From NCBI GenBank assembly GCA_041690635.1, contig JAWLGZ010000002.1, positions 620,001 to 684,000 of the forward strand: 64,000 nucleotides of DNA, given 5' to 3'. The position numbers were made by a program, and so were the translations under genes. Under the pieces are notes generated by a model. That model did no database searches. It was not told the DNA's origin and worked only from the letters and a program-made list of their open reading frames with translations. Below are positions 8,180 to 17,613 of this stretch, one piece after another. The first letter of the stretch is position 1; every line of letters begins with the position of its first letter. The DNA is from JAWLGZ01 sp041690635. GTDB taxonomy: Bacteria > Pseudomonadota > Gammaproteobacteria > Thiohalomonadales > Thiohalomonadaceae.

Positions 8180-9067
8180 TCAGAAATCCAGGGAGGCAAT
8201 CTCATCCACCCGCGCACCTGCCGGCTCGCGGATGGAACCCTCGAAACGCTCCCACACAGGCGTACAGCCGGTCGGGAGCGGCGGCAACCGCCCCAACTCC
8301 ACCCACGGATGTTCCGGCCCGTGGTAATCGGAGCCGGCCGATGCGTACAGCCCGAACCTCCGTGCGTGGAGCCCCATCGCGTGGGCCTCGTCTGCCGAGT
8401 GACTGCCGGAGACCACCTCGATCGCCTCGCCGCCGCACTCCTTGAACTCCCCGATCAACCGGCGCAGCTTGGTGGCGGTCAGGGCGTAGCGTGCGGGGTG
8501 GGCGATCACCGCCGTGCCGCCGGCGCCGCGAATCCAGCCGACCGCCTCCTCCAGAGTCGCCCAGTCCCCCGGCACGTGGCCCGGCTTGTTGGGCTTGAGG
8601 AAGTGCCGGAAGACATCGCGTACATCCTTGGCGTGCCCGGCGTCCACCAGGAAACGGGCAAAATGGGTGCGGCTGACGATGCGGCCCCGCGCCAACCCGC
8701 GCGCCGCCTCGAAGGCGCCGTGAATACCGTGTTTGGCCAGGCGGCGCCCCATCTCCTCCGCCCGCCAGCCGCGATAGTCGCGCAGCCGGGCGAGCCCGGC
8801 ATCCAGTATCTCATCCTCGGGGTCGATGACCAGGCCGACGATGTGCACCGTCAGCCCGCTCCAGGTCACCGACACCTCCACCCCCGGCAGCAGGGTCAGC
8901 CCGATTTCGGTACCCGCCTCCGCCCCCTCGCGGCAACCGGCGGTGTCGTCGTGATCGGTCAGTGCCAGCACCTCCACGCCGGCGGCCCGGGCGCGATGAA
9001 CCAGCTCGGCGGGACTCAGGGTACCGTCGGAAACCAGGGAGTGGCTGTGGAGGTCGTAGGAGGACAT
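8180..9067 (-). CDS. rnm: RNase AM, PHP-domain 5'-3' exoribonuclease
   Basis: A 295-residue polymerase-and-histidinol-phosphatase (PHP) domain protein corresponding to YciV/Rnm. The metal ligands are visible: H7 and H9 in YDLHSHS, D14 in SDG, ALTDHDDT, and a C-terminal GSDYHGPEHPWVELGR segment. In E. coli, Rnm trims the 5' ends of 5S, 16S and 23S rRNA and digests short RNA. It is divergent from yciB with a 109-base shared upstream region. Confidence 0.88.
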   Translation of the reverse strand: MSSYDLHSHSLVSDGTLSPAELVHRARAAGVEVLALTDHDDTAGCREGAEAGTEIGLTLLPGVEVSVTWSGLTVHIVGLVIDPEDEILDAGLARLRDYRGWRAEEMGRRLAKHGIHGAFEAARGLARGRIVSRTHFARFLVDAGHAKDVRDVFRHFLKPNKPGHVPGDWATLEEAVGWIRGAGGTAVIAHPARYALTATKLRRLIGEFKECGGEAIEVVSGSHSADEAHAMGLHARRFGLYASAGSDYHGPEHPWVELGRLPPLPTGCTPVWERFEGSIREPAGARVDEIASLDF

Positions 9068-9136
9068 AAGCCGATCAGTTTACCGCAACCGCCGCATATC
9101 CCCTACGGGGGCAGGACAGACGGCATCGCCTCTTTG

Positions 9137-9145
9137 TGCTAAAGT
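9137..9145 (+). promoter_or_regulatory. Possible extended -10 element for the yciB operon
   Basis: TGCTAAAGT fits an extended -10 (TG-N-TATAAT) and lies 32 bases upstream of the yciB start. No convincing -35 was found. Weak support. Confidence 0.3.
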
Positions 9146-9176
9146 CGCGGCATTTCGATAAGACATTGGTCCGCCG

Positions 9177-9725
9177 GTGAAATTCCTCTTCGACCTGTTT
9201 CCGATCCTGCTCTTTTTCGTCGCCTACAAGATGTACGGCATCTATGTGGCGACCGGGGTGGCCATCGCCGCCTCCATCCTCCAGGTGGCGCTGTTCTGGT
9301 CCAAGCATCGACGCTTCGAAACCAGCCACCTGGTCACCTTGGCGATCATCGTCATTCTGGGCGCTGCGACCCTCTACCTGCAGGACGAACGCTTCATCAA
9401 ATGGAAGCCGACCATCGTCTACTGGTTCTTCGCGTCCGCCTTCCTGGCCGGGCAGTTCATCGGCAGCAAGCCGCCTATCGAGCGCATGCTCGGTGGGGCG
9501 ATCACCCTTCCCCGGCCAGTCTGGCAGCGGCTCAATGCCGCCTGGACGCTGTTCTTCCTCGCCATGGGGGTGCTGAATCTGTACGTGATGTACACCTTCG
9601 CTACCGACATCTGGGTCAACTTCAAGCTGTTCGGACTGATGGGGCTGACTTTGGCATTCATGGTCGGTCAGGGGTTCTACATCGCCCGGCACGTCCCTGA
9701 CGAACAGGAACAGGGAGAGGGCTGA
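9177..9725 (+). CDS. yciB: Inner-membrane septation protein YciB (IspZ family)
   Basis: A 182-residue protein with five to six hydrophobic helices and the family segments FDLFPILLFFVAYK, RRFETSH, KWKPTIVYW and WTLFFLAMGVLNLYV. YciB affects cell envelope integrity and septation in enterobacteria. The start is GTG 9177 (GTG AAA TTC CTC), matching the MKFLFDLFP start of homologues. It is the first gene of a tightly spaced operon; its TGA overlaps the ATG of yciI by one base. Confidence 0.92.
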   Translation: MKFLFDLFPILLFFVAYKMYGIYVATGVAIAASILQVALFWSKHRRFETSHLVTLAIIVILGAATLYLQDERFIKWKPTIVYWFFASAFLAGQFIGSKPPIERMLGGAITLPRPVWQRLNAAWTLFFLAMGVLNLYVMYTFATDIWVNFKLFGLMGLTLAFMVGQGFYIARHVPDEQEQGEG

Positions 9726-10024
9726 TGCTCTACGCCATCATCGCCGAGGACACACCCGACAGTCTGGAGCGGCGCCTTTCGGCGCGTCCGGCCCACCTGG
9801 AGCGTCTGCGACTGCTTCAGGAAGAGGGGCGCCTGCTGCTGGCCGGACCACACCCGGCAGCGGACAGCGAGGACCCCGGTCCCGCCGGCTTCTCCGGCAG
9901 CCTGGTGGTGGCCGAATTCCCCTCCCTGGAGGCGGCGCAGGCCTGGGCCAAGGCCGATCCCTATGTGGAAGCCGACGTCTATGCTGGTATCACCATAAAG
10001 CCGTTCAAGAAGGTCCTGCCGTGA
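9725..10024 (+). CDS. yciI: YciI family protein
   Basis: A 99-residue ferredoxin-like protein with the family pattern MLYAIIAEDTPDSLERR, a central H-L-x-RL, FSGSLVVAEFPSLEAAQAWAKADPY and the C-terminal IKPFKKVLP. The conserved histidine-aspartate pair has been suggested to be catalytic in the family, but no reaction is established. It overlaps yciB upstream and bolA downstream (GTGA). Confidence 0.9.
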   Translation: MLYAIIAEDTPDSLERRLSARPAHLERLRLLQEEGRLLLAGPHPAADSEDPGPAGFSGSLVVAEFPSLEAAQAWAKADPYVEADVYAGITIKPFKKVLP

Positions 10025-10299
10025 ATCCAACCGAACGAGTCGAGCGCCTGCGGGAGGCGCTGGGGGTGGCACTGTCCCCCGAGCATCTGAAGATCATCGA
10101 TGACAGCCATCAGCACGCCGGACATGCCAGCGCCCGGGGCGGCGGCCACTATACTATCGAGATCGTCTCTCAGGCTTTTCGCGACAAGGGCCCGGTGCAG
10201 CGCCACCAGATGGTCTATGCCGCCGTCGAGGAGCTGATGCAAAGCGGCGAAGTCCATGCCCTGAGCATTAATGCAAAGGCGCCCGAAGAGCGGGCGTGA
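10021..10299 (+). CDS. bolA: BolA family protein
   Basis: A 92-residue BolA/IbaG-type protein with a class II KH-like fold: HLKIIDDSHQHAGH (with the histidines that, with glutaredoxin, ligate a 2Fe-2S cluster), GGHYTIEIVSQAF, and the signature RHQMVYAAVEELM. Such proteins act with monothiol glutaredoxins in iron-sulfur handling; BolA also influences morphology genes. The start is GTG 10021, overlapping the yciI stop by four bases. Confidence 0.9.
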   Translation: MNPTERVERLREALGVALSPEHLKIIDDSHQHAGHASARGGGHYTIEIVSQAFRDKGPVQRHQMVYAAVEELMQSGEVHALSINAKAPEERA

Positions 10300-10324
10300 C
10301 AACAATCCAAACCAAGGAGCCAAC

Positions 10325-11104
10325 ATGGGATTCCGTACCACCCTCCCCGCCCTGATTCTTGCACTCGCCGCCGCGCCGGCTTTGGCTCAGCCGGTAGCCA
10401 CCGTCAACGGCGAGACCATCTCCGAGGAACAGCTCAACGAGTTCCTGGCCGAACGCGAAGTCCAGTCGGAGCAACTGACCCCCGAGCAGCGAACCCAGGT
10501 GATCGAACAACTGGTCGCCCGCGAACTCCTGCTGCAGGATGCCGGGAAACACAAACTGGAAGAGTCGCCCCGGGTGCAGCAGAACCTGGCCGAGCTCAAG
10601 GAGGAACTGCTCATCGGCGCCGCTGTGGAGCGCGCACTCGAAGAGAACCCGGTGACCGAGGAGCAGATGCGCGCGGAGTACAAGAAGCAGGCCCCCGAAC
10701 TGCGCCAGCAGGAGTTCAAGGCACGCCATATCCTGCTCAACGAGCAAGCCGAGGCGGAGAAGCTGATTGAGGAGCTGAACCGCGGCGCCGACTTCCAGCA
10801 ACTGGCACGTGAACACTCGACCGGCCCGTCCGCACCCGAGGGGGGTGATCTCGGCTGGTTCACCGCCGACCGGATGGTTCCGCCGTTCGCCGACGCGGTC
10901 CGTTCCATGCAGCCTGGCACCTACACCAAGAGCCCTGTCCAGACCCAGTTCGGCTGGCACGTGATCCTGCTGGAGGAGACCCGCACCACCGAGCCGCCGC
11001 CCTACGAAGCACTCAAGCCCCAGCTTGAACAGCTCATCCAGCGCCAGAACGTGGCCGAATACATCCACAACCTGCGCCAGCAGGCCAAGGTCGAGATCAA
11101 GTAA
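10325..11104 (+). CDS. Periplasmic parvulin-type peptidyl-prolyl isomerase
   Basis: A 259-residue exported isomerase. The signal peptide MGFRTTLPALILALAAAPALA is followed by an N-terminal SurA-like helical region (VNGETISEEQLNEFL) and a parvulin domain at about 132-222 (FKARHILLNEQAEAEKLI, GGDLGWF, PFADAVRSM, QTQFGWHVI). It would assist folding of secreted and outer-membrane proteins. ATG 10325 has an AAGGAG site at 10314-10319. It ends the yciB-yciI-bolA operon. Confidence 0.9.
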   Translation: MGFRTTLPALILALAAAPALAQPVATVNGETISEEQLNEFLAEREVQSEQLTPEQRTQVIEQLVARELLLQDAGKHKLEESPRVQQNLAELKEELLIGAAVERALEENPVTEEQMRAEYKKQAPELRQQEFKARHILLNEQAEAEKLIEELNRGADFQQLAREHSTGPSAPEGGDLGWFTADRMVPPFADAVRSMQPGTYTKSPVQTQFGWHVILLEETRTTEPPPYEALKPQLEQLIQRQNVAEYIHNLRQQAKVEIK

Positions 11105-11404
11105 GGTGCGGCAGACGCCGCGAAGGAAAGGGTATCTCCGCAGCGCGCGATTCACGGCGTCCGCCGAAGGCAAGGCCTGAGAGAGCACCGTCCCGGACGT
11201 AAGCATCCGGACACCGGCATCGCCCCGGGGTGGCGCTCCTACGGTGAACTACAGCACCGCAGGAGCCCATCCTCCGGGAGATTGCCCTCTACTCCCCCCC
11301 TCCGTCGCACTCAAGAAGCGAATTCACATACAATCGCCCGAAACGGGGCATTCCGAGCGCCGTTTGCCTGCCCAGGGAAGCTTTAGGGGAAAACAGCGGA
11401 AGCG
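11105..11404. other. 300-base intergenic region upstream of lapG
   Basis: No gene seen. It contains a partial REP-like palindrome (CGCCCCGGGGTGGCGCTCCTAC, 11220-11241) and ends in a purine-rich GGGGAAAACAGCGGAAGCG leader for lapG. I looked for a c-di-GMP riboswitch core and did not find one. Confidence 0.5.
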
Positions 11405-12136
11405 ATGGAAAGAACCAACGCCGCACTTTTCGTCAGCGACGCCGTGGAGCGGCTCTACCGGCTGCCGATTGCCCGCGCCCTTCAGCGACTCCTGGCGCTG
11501 CTCATTTACTGTGTCGTCGGGCTCGGTATTGCACTCGCCGGTGCGGACCACCTGCGTCTACAACAGGTGATGCAGCAGCGCTACGGCGATACCGGAATGC
11601 AGAACCTGCTTGCGTGGAAACAGCTGCTCCAGGATGCCCGCGATCGCCCGGTCGGCGAGCAGTTGGAGATGGTCAACACGTTCTTCAATCGCCGTATCCG
11701 CTTCGCGGAAGACACCGATCTGTGGGGACAGAAGGACTACTGGGCCACCCCCATCGAGACCATGGGCAAGGGCGCGGGCGACTGCGAAGACTACTCGATC
11801 GCCAAGTACATGACGCTCCAGCTGCTGGGGGTTCCCAACGAACAGCTGCGTATGATCTACGTCAACGCACGACTCGGCGGCCTCTACAGCAGTGTCAGTC
11901 AGGCCCATATGGTCCTCGGCTATTACGAGGACCCTGCCTCCGACCCACTGATCCTCGATAACCTGATTACCCGGGTCCAGCCAGGTTCGACGCGCGAGGA
12001 TCTGAAACCCGTATTCAGCTTCAACAGCGAAGGGCTGTGGGCGGGCGGCTCCACCGTCTCCGTGGCAGACCCGACAGCGCGCCTTTCACGCTGGCGCGAT
12101 CTCCTGCAACGCATGCGTGATGAAGGATTCCGATAA
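11405..12136 (+). CDS. lapG: LapG periplasmic transglutaminase-like cysteine protease
   Basis: A 243-residue bacterial transglutaminase-like cysteine protease. The triad is C127 (GKGAGDCEDYSIAKY), H168 (SQAHMVL) and D185 (LILDNLITRVQ). A hydrophobic segment at 27-47 exports or anchors it in the periplasm. LapG cuts giant adhesins after the first alanine of TAAG-type motifs, releasing them from the outer membrane. It requires calcium, consistent with the acidic AEDTDLWGQKDYW region. It is followed at once by lapD, its inhibitor. The likely substrate is the SD-repeat protein at 23986-26807. Confidence 0.93.
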   Translation: MERTNAALFVSDAVERLYRLPIARALQRLLALLIYCVVGLGIALAGADHLRLQQVMQQRYGDTGMQNLLAWKQLLQDARDRPVGEQLEMVNTFFNRRIRFAEDTDLWGQKDYWATPIETMGKGAGDCEDYSIAKYMTLQLLGVPNEQLRMIYVNARLGGLYSSVSQAHMVLGYYEDPASDPLILDNLITRVQPGSTREDLKPVFSFNSEGLWAGGSTVSVADPTARLSRWRDLLQRMRDEGFR

Positions 12137-12161
12137 TGCTCGAAGTGAGAGGGCGACTGAC

Positions 12162-14126
12162 ATGTCACTGATCAAACAACTGTGGATAGCCGTCGCATTG
12201 CTGATGACGCTCGCCTTTGCCGGCAGTTTCATCGTCAGCACCCTCTCGGCAAAACACTACCTGGAGCAGCAGCTTCAGTTGAAGAACATCGACAACGCCG
12301 CTTCGCTGGCCCTCTCCATGTCGCAGATGGAAAAGGACCCGGTCACCATCGAGCTGCTGCTTGCTGCGCAGTTCGATGCCGGCCATTACCAGCGCATCCG
12401 CCTCACCGATCCGCGTGGTGAGGTGATCCAGGAACGCACCCATGAAGGGATTGCCAGCCGTGAACGGCGTGTGGAGGAGACCAATCTCGGCGCCCCCGGC
12501 TGGTTCGTGGGCCTGATCCCGCTGTCCGCTGAGCCCGGGGTGGCGCAGGTCCAGGATGGCTGGCGCCAGTACGGCACACTGCTGGTGGAGAGCCACTCCC
12601 GGTTTGCCTACACCGCCCTATGGAGCGGCACACTGCAGCTCCTGCAGTGGTTCCTGCTGGCGGCGGTCGGTGCCGGCCTGCTCGGCACCTGGGTACTCAA
12701 GACCATCACACGCCCGCTCGACAGCGTGGTCGCCCAAGCCGAGGCGATTGGCAACCGCCGCTTTATCACCTCCAACGAGCCGCGCACCCTCGAATTTCGC
12801 AGCCTGGCACGGGCCATGAACACCCTCTCCGCGCGGGTCCGCACCATGCTGGAGAAAGAGGCGCGCCAACTGGAGGAGTACCGCCGACAGACCCTGCACG
12901 ACAAAGTGACCGGCCTCGCCAACCGGGATCACTTCCTCAACCTGCTCGACACCGCCTTGAGTAGCCCCGACAGCGCCAGCACCGGCACCCTGCTGCTGAT
13001 GCGCGTCAGCGACCTGGCCGAGGTCAATCGCCGTCTGGGCCACGGCACGACCGACCGCCTGCTGGCGGAACTGGCCGGTATCATCGACAGCGTTGCCGCG
13101 GATCACCCCCTGGCACAGAGCGGCCGGATCAAGAACAGCGACTTTGCCCTGTTGCTGCCCGGGATTCACGACCCGGCCGGGGCTGCCGAGCGGCTTTCCG
13201 AACGGCTCCACGAACTGCTCGACCAGTACGAAGCGGAGGGTCAGATCGGGCTGCCGCTTGCCGCGGCCACCTACAATGCCGGCGATGAACGCGGCCACCT
13301 GTTGGCGCGCGCCGACGGGGCCCTCGCGGTGGCCGAACAGCGTGGAGGCCGGGCGGTGGAGCTGCTCACCGATGCTCGTCCCCCGGCCCACGCCAACCTC
13401 GAGGAGTGGCGCGACGCGCTCACCCGCTCACTTCAGAGCAGCGGGGTCGAGCTTGGCGGCTATCCGGTTGTGGATACCGAGGGGCAACTCCTCCACCAGG
13501 AGGCCCCCGCCCGGATGCACCTCGACGGCGAACTGCGCAACGCCGGCTACTTCGTCCCCTGGGCGGCACGCCTCGGCATGATGCCGGCCATCGACCTCGC
13601 GGTCGCCAGCAGTGCCCTCGACCGCATCGAACAGGATCAGAAACCGCTCGGCATCAATCTCTCCGCCGACGCGCTGCGCGATGCCTGGTTCCGCAGCGAA
13701 CTATTCCGCATGCTGCAGGATGCGCCGGACGAGGCCCGCAAGCTCTGGATCGAACTGCCGGAAGCGGCGGCACTCAACCACCTGGCCGAGTTCAAGGCGC
13801 TCTGCCTCGCCCTCCACCCCATCGGCTGCCGCATGGGCCTGGAACATGTCGGCCCGGAGTTCGCCCGCATCGGTGAACTGCACGACCTGGGGCTCGACTA
13901 CGTCAAGATCGATACCTCCCTCATCCGCGATATCGACCACAATCCCGGCAACCAGACCTTCGTGCGCGGCCTCTGCACCATCACCCACTCCATCGGCCTC
14001 ATTGCCATCGCCGAAGGGGTGCGCACCACCGGCGAACAGACCACCCTTTCGGAGCTGGGTGTGGACGGCATGACGGGCCCAGGGGTACAAGTCAGCGCTT
14101 CCTCCAAAGGCGACAAAACCGCTTGA
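12162..14126 (+). CDS. lapD: LapD c-di-GMP receptor (degenerate GGDEF-EAL)
   Basis: A 654-residue inner-membrane receptor: TM helix at about 6-28, periplasmic LapD/MoxY domain, TM helix at about 150-175, HAMP, then GGDEF and EAL domains. Both domains look catalytically dead: the GGDEF loop reads IKNSDFALL, the EAL motif reads HQEAPARM, and the DDFGTGYSS loop is EHVGPEFARI. In the Lap system such a protein binds c-di-GMP with its EAL domain and sequesters LapG; loss of c-di-GMP frees LapG. I chose ATG 12162 (MSLIKQLW), matching homologues; an upstream ATG at 12117 lies within lapG. Confidence 0.93.
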   Translation: MSLIKQLWIAVALLMTLAFAGSFIVSTLSAKHYLEQQLQLKNIDNAASLALSMSQMEKDPVTIELLLAAQFDAGHYQRIRLTDPRGEVIQERTHEGIASRERRVEETNLGAPGWFVGLIPLSAEPGVAQVQDGWRQYGTLLVESHSRFAYTALWSGTLQLLQWFLLAAVGAGLLGTWVLKTITRPLDSVVAQAEAIGNRRFITSNEPRTLEFRSLARAMNTLSARVRTMLEKEARQLEEYRRQTLHDKVTGLANRDHFLNLLDTALSSPDSASTGTLLLMRVSDLAEVNRRLGHGTTDRLLAELAGIIDSVAADHPLAQSGRIKNSDFALLLPGIHDPAGAAERLSERLHELLDQYEAEGQIGLPLAAATYNAGDERGHLLARADGALAVAEQRGGRAVELLTDARPPAHANLEEWRDALTRSLQSSGVELGGYPVVDTEGQLLHQEAPARMHLDGELRNAGYFVPWAARLGMMPAIDLAVASSALDRIEQDQKPLGINLSADALRDAWFRSELFRMLQDAPDEARKLWIELPEAAALNHLAEFKALCLALHPIGCRMGLEHVGPEFARIGELHDLGLDYVKIDTSLIRDIDHNPGNQTFVRGLCTITHSIGLIAIAEGVRTTGEQTTLSELGVDGMTGPGVQVSASSKGDKTA

Positions 14127-14189
14127 TATGAAGGAGGAATTCGGGTGACAACGAGTCGCCGTCAAGCCCATCTTGGAACAATAACCGGG

Positions 14190-15035
14190 TCAGTCCGCCG
14201 CCTCGCGTCGCTTCCACCGATTTGCATAGAGGTGGGCGTGCTCATTGAGAACCCGCGCGGCGTCACCCGTCGCCGGATCGCCGCAGATTTGGTCACTGCC
14301 GCAGAGGGGACTGCGGACACGTGGATTGGAATACATGGGGAGACTGCCTCGGCTCCACTGCCCTGTCACCACTCCCATCCAGCCTCCGACCATGATGCTC
14401 CCGAACTCGCCTTCCTGCGGCTTGCCGTCGCAATTCCCTACGGCGTAGCCGAGTGCATGGGGTGTAAGTGCCGTCGCATGCCCCCGGCCTGACCTACAGG
14501 CATCGACATGTACACCGTGGTTCAGGCCCATCAGGTGACCGAGCTCGTGGGCCAGCGTGTGCGCCCCGCAGTCGGGATTGACGACAGCGAGCCTGCGGGA
14601 GGGTGCGGCGATCTCCGCGACCGTCCGGTTAACGGCGTAGGCGCGCCCGCAGCCCCTCTTGCCGTCCAGCTTCAGTCGCCGCGTGATCACAACGGTGTAG
14701 TCCGCACCCGCCCTCTCGGCATTGGCGAAGAGACCGGCAAAGGGGGCCTGCTCCCGCTCCATGAGGCCAAGGATGTCCTTCGCCTCTTCGGCATCCAGGT
14801 CGACGAAGGAGAGATCGGTGACGACCGCCCGCAGGACGATTTTGCTGTTTCGATAGTAGCCGTTGAGTTCCTCGATGATCGTGGCGAGCCGCTCCGACGT
14901 CCGTTCCCTCTCGCCGATCTCGTGTTCCTGCGTTGCATCGACGACGAAGCGGATGCCGTATTCGACCGTCCCGGCGTGCGCCGAAACTGGGACGCACAGC
15001 ACCGTCCACAGCAGGACTGCTGACCCGCCCTTCAC
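14190..15035 (-). CDS. Secreted metzincin zinc protease
   Basis: A 281-residue protein with a signal peptide (MKGGSAVLLWTVLCVPVSAHA) and a complete metzincin zinc site H163-E-L-G-H-L-M-G-L-N-H173 (HExxHxxGxxH). The Met-turn is SIM at 213-215. Several cysteines (129, 156, 180, 202 and others) would form disulfides outside the cytoplasm. It resembles reprolysin-like M12/M72 peptidases; the substrate is unknown. Its ATG overlaps the stop of the nucleotidyltransferase-kinase gene by four bases, so it belongs to that operon. It is convergent with lapD. Confidence 0.82.
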   Translation of the reverse strand: MKGGSAVLLWTVLCVPVSAHAGTVEYGIRFVVDATQEHEIGERERTSERLATIIEELNGYYRNSKIVLRAVVTDLSFVDLDAEEAKDILGLMEREQAPFAGLFANAERAGADYTVVITRRLKLDGKRGCGRAYAVNRTVAEIAAPSRRLAVVNPDCGAHTLAHELGHLMGLNHGVHVDACRSGRGHATALTPHALGYAVGNCDGKPQEGEFGSIMVGGWMGVVTGQWSRGSLPMYSNPRVRSPLCGSDQICGDPATGDAARVLNEHAHLYANRWKRREAAD

Positions 15036-17482
15036 GATCCTTTCGCGACAACCTCGAGAGGTATGGCGCGATCGAGGACGAATTCCGCGATGGCGAGCGC
15101 GCGCTTCCTCCGCAGTTCCTTCCCCGAATCGTCGAGCAGCATCCGGATCTCCTTGGCGAACTTGATGGCGCCGATCAGTCCGATCCAGCGCGGCAGGTCG
15201 TCGATCTCCCCGGCATCCAGGGGCGCATGGGCGGAATAGTGCGAGACGAAGGCGTCGAAGCGGGCGAAGTCCGCGAGGTGTACGTACTTCTCCGCGAGCG
15301 AGAACTCGAAGGCCCCGTCGACGACATCGACGATGCGCGGTCCATAAAACGTGTTGTTGAAGTCGAAGATGTGCGCCTCTCCGTCCACAATGATGAAATT
15401 CTTCGGCGTCACGTCGCCGTGGCAGTGAAGCTGCGGGCTGCGGGCGTACAGGGGTCCGCGGTTGTCACCGGGGTGCATCGGCGCGACGAGGGGGACGAGC
15501 CCTGAAAAGGCGTCGGCGATCTCTTTCGCGTGCGTCCTGCCGAGATAGTCTGCGAATGCCGGCAGCCAGATCATGCAGACGTCGTCGAACGGAAAGGCGG
15601 CCTCTACGTCGAGGGGCCGCTCGAACTGGACGCGGTGCACGTCCGCGAGCGTCTTGCATATGGCATCGAGCGGATACTCGGGCCGCTGCTCGACCTCACC
15701 CGGGATCCGCTCGAAAAGCAAGGCGGGAAGGCCCTCGATGGCGGCATCCTGCCCCGGAGGCGCCGGCTGCACGGCGGGCGTCCGCACGCCGCGTTCACAC
15801 AGCTGTGCAATCAGCCGTTCCTCGTACGCAGTGTGCTCCGCCACGCGCTCGCGCCGGTAGTTGCCCGAGACCTTGAACAGCTTGAGGATGTAGTCACGCT
15901 CGCCGGAGAACACCTTGTACACGGCGTTCTCCGTGGAGGCCTTCACGCGCTCCACGAAGACCTGCGGCAACGGGTGGATAGCCTCGAGGCGCCGCGCGAT
16001 GCGTTCCTCCTCGCCGCCACGCGCAATGTTCCCGTCCCGCGCGCGGTCGTAGAAGAGCTTCGCGCCGAACTTGCGCAGGAAGGCGTCCTTTTCCGCGGTG
16101 AACCCCCGCGAGGGGAAGAAGACGTAGGCGTCGATCAGGTGCTGGATGAACTCGGCATGGGGGAAACGCGATGCCCACTCGCCCGGCCCGCCCGCAATCG
16201 GAACCTGCTCGACGTGATAGACCGCGCAGTGGTTCGAGGCGGCCGCATTGATGAACTCCCAGTGCGCGGGGACATCCGCCTCATAGCGCGGATCGATCTC
16301 GACCAGGATATCGACGTCTGAACCTAGCTTGACCCATTTGCCGTGCACGAAGGGTACCCGATAGCGGGCCATGTCGCCGCGCACAGCCGAACCCATGACG
16401 TATATCTTCTCGACCGCGCGGAAGGCCGCGACCTCGCGCAGGAGTGCCTCGTCCACGTGCTGGCGCAGCGCCGTCTGCTCCTCGGCGGGGAACGGGTCCT
16501 TTGGCGGCTTGACGAAGCCCATGCCGAGCGTCCCAAGCATCCCGCGCCATGCCCGGTACATCTTCTCCGCCTCCACTCTGCCGGCCGCTGCAGAGGGGTG
16601 ATACGGGAAGACGACCTGACGGTTGCCGGCCACATAAAGCCAAGTCTCGGGGTCCGTCTCCACATTCGCCCCCTCGCCGGCCCTGAGCGCGGACCAGAGC
16701 TCAATCACCTGGCAATTGATCAGGTTCAACTCCTCGGGATCGATCGACGGACCCTGACCAACCAGATGATCCGCCAGGCGGCGCGTATCGCCATATGCGC
16801 GCATGCGCCGGTAATCGCGGGCCGTACGCCGCGTATCCGCCTTCGCGATCACGGTGAGTCGCTCGCCGTGATAGCGGTGCTCGCCGCCCTCGGACTTGTC
16901 CTCGAAACCAATGTACTTGAAGATATCGCGAATCTTCGGCAGGTGATATTTGGCGACGGCGATCGCCAGCGTCTCGCCGAGCACGTTGCCCGTGTCCAGC
17001 GCGAAATCGACATCGTTCGCCTTGAGCAGGTCAAGCACCTCTTCGTAACCCGACGCATACGGGCTGTCGATGTCAATTTTCCCGAACAGGCGCGCGATCT
17101 CCCTGAATTCGGCCTCGTCGATCAGCAGCTTGTAATTGCGAAAATGGAAGTGGTAGCCGTCGCCGCAGTCCTCCAGCGAGAAGCGCCGGGGGTGATACTT
17201 GACGCCGTGCCGAAGGCGCGATTCCGTCCAGATGCGCACGTCGTCCTGGTTGGCGTTCGGCAGCTTGCCGTCCTGGTAGTTCTTGCTGCGAATGATCTCC
17301 AGCAGCTCGCCGGACTGCTTCAGGAAGGTATTGGCGAATTCCTCAAATTCCGCACGTCCCATCTCGATACGCAGGTCACGATAATGGATATGGATGTTCT
17401 CCTCCATGTCGAGAAAGAGATTGCGATGGCGCGGCTTGCCGAGCGTGTTGCCACGATAGAGAACCTTCTTGATAACCCCCAT
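15032..17482 (-). CDS. Nucleotidyltransferase-phosphotransferase fusion protein
   Basis: An 816-residue cytoplasmic protein with three parts. Residues 1-300 contain a duplicated motif (NIHIHYRDLRIEMGRAEFEEF at 29-49 and YHFHFRNYKLLIDEAEFREIA at 110-130), then LDTGNVLGETLAIAVAKYHLP. Residues 355-460 are a polymerase-beta-like nucleotidyltransferase: GSAVRGD at 364-370 and GSDVDILVEID with D389 and D391. Residues 515-815 are an APH/choline-kinase-like domain with HGDVTPKN at 689-696 and IFDFNN at 705-710. Such modules modify small alcohols, sugars or surface polymers; the substrate is unknown. The metzincin follows with a four-base overlap. Confidence 0.78.
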   Translation of the reverse strand: MGVIKKVLYRGNTLGKPRHRNLFLDMEENIHIHYRDLRIEMGRAEFEEFANTFLKQSGELLEIIRSKNYQDGKLPNANQDDVRIWTESRLRHGVKYHPRRFSLEDCGDGYHFHFRNYKLLIDEAEFREIARLFGKIDIDSPYASGYEEVLDLLKANDVDFALDTGNVLGETLAIAVAKYHLPKIRDIFKYIGFEDKSEGGEHRYHGERLTVIAKADTRRTARDYRRMRAYGDTRRLADHLVGQGPSIDPEELNLINCQVIELWSALRAGEGANVETDPETWLYVAGNRQVVFPYHPSAAAGRVEAEKMYRAWRGMLGTLGMGFVKPPKDPFPAEEQTALRQHVDEALLREVAAFRAVEKIYVMGSAVRGDMARYRVPFVHGKWVKLGSDVDILVEIDPRYEADVPAHWEFINAAASNHCAVYHVEQVPIAGGPGEWASRFPHAEFIQHLIDAYVFFPSRGFTAEKDAFLRKFGAKLFYDRARDGNIARGGEEERIARRLEAIHPLPQVFVERVKASTENAVYKVFSGERDYILKLFKVSGNYRRERVAEHTAYEERLIAQLCERGVRTPAVQPAPPGQDAAIEGLPALLFERIPGEVEQRPEYPLDAICKTLADVHRVQFERPLDVEAAFPFDDVCMIWLPAFADYLGRTHAKEIADAFSGLVPLVAPMHPGDNRGPLYARSPQLHCHGDVTPKNFIIVDGEAHIFDFNNTFYGPRIVDVVDGAFEFSLAEKYVHLADFARFDAFVSHYSAHAPLDAGEIDDLPRWIGLIGAIKFAKEIRMLLDDSGKELRRKRALAIAEFVLDRAIPLEVVAKGS

Positions 17483-17613
17483 ACAGAAACAGCCTCTCCT
17501 ATCTTTCCGGTCACACGATTAGCAGTCCCCGCAAACCCCGACTTACCAACGGCTGCCCCTGGTGCGACTCGTCACGGCATCGTGGAACCTGCCTCCTTGA
17601 TCGAGTTTTCCCG
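17483..17613. other. 131-base spacer within the accessory cluster
   Basis: No gene or clear terminator seen. The break may give the nucleotidyltransferase-metzincin pair its own promoter, but I could not identify one. Confidence 0.3.
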
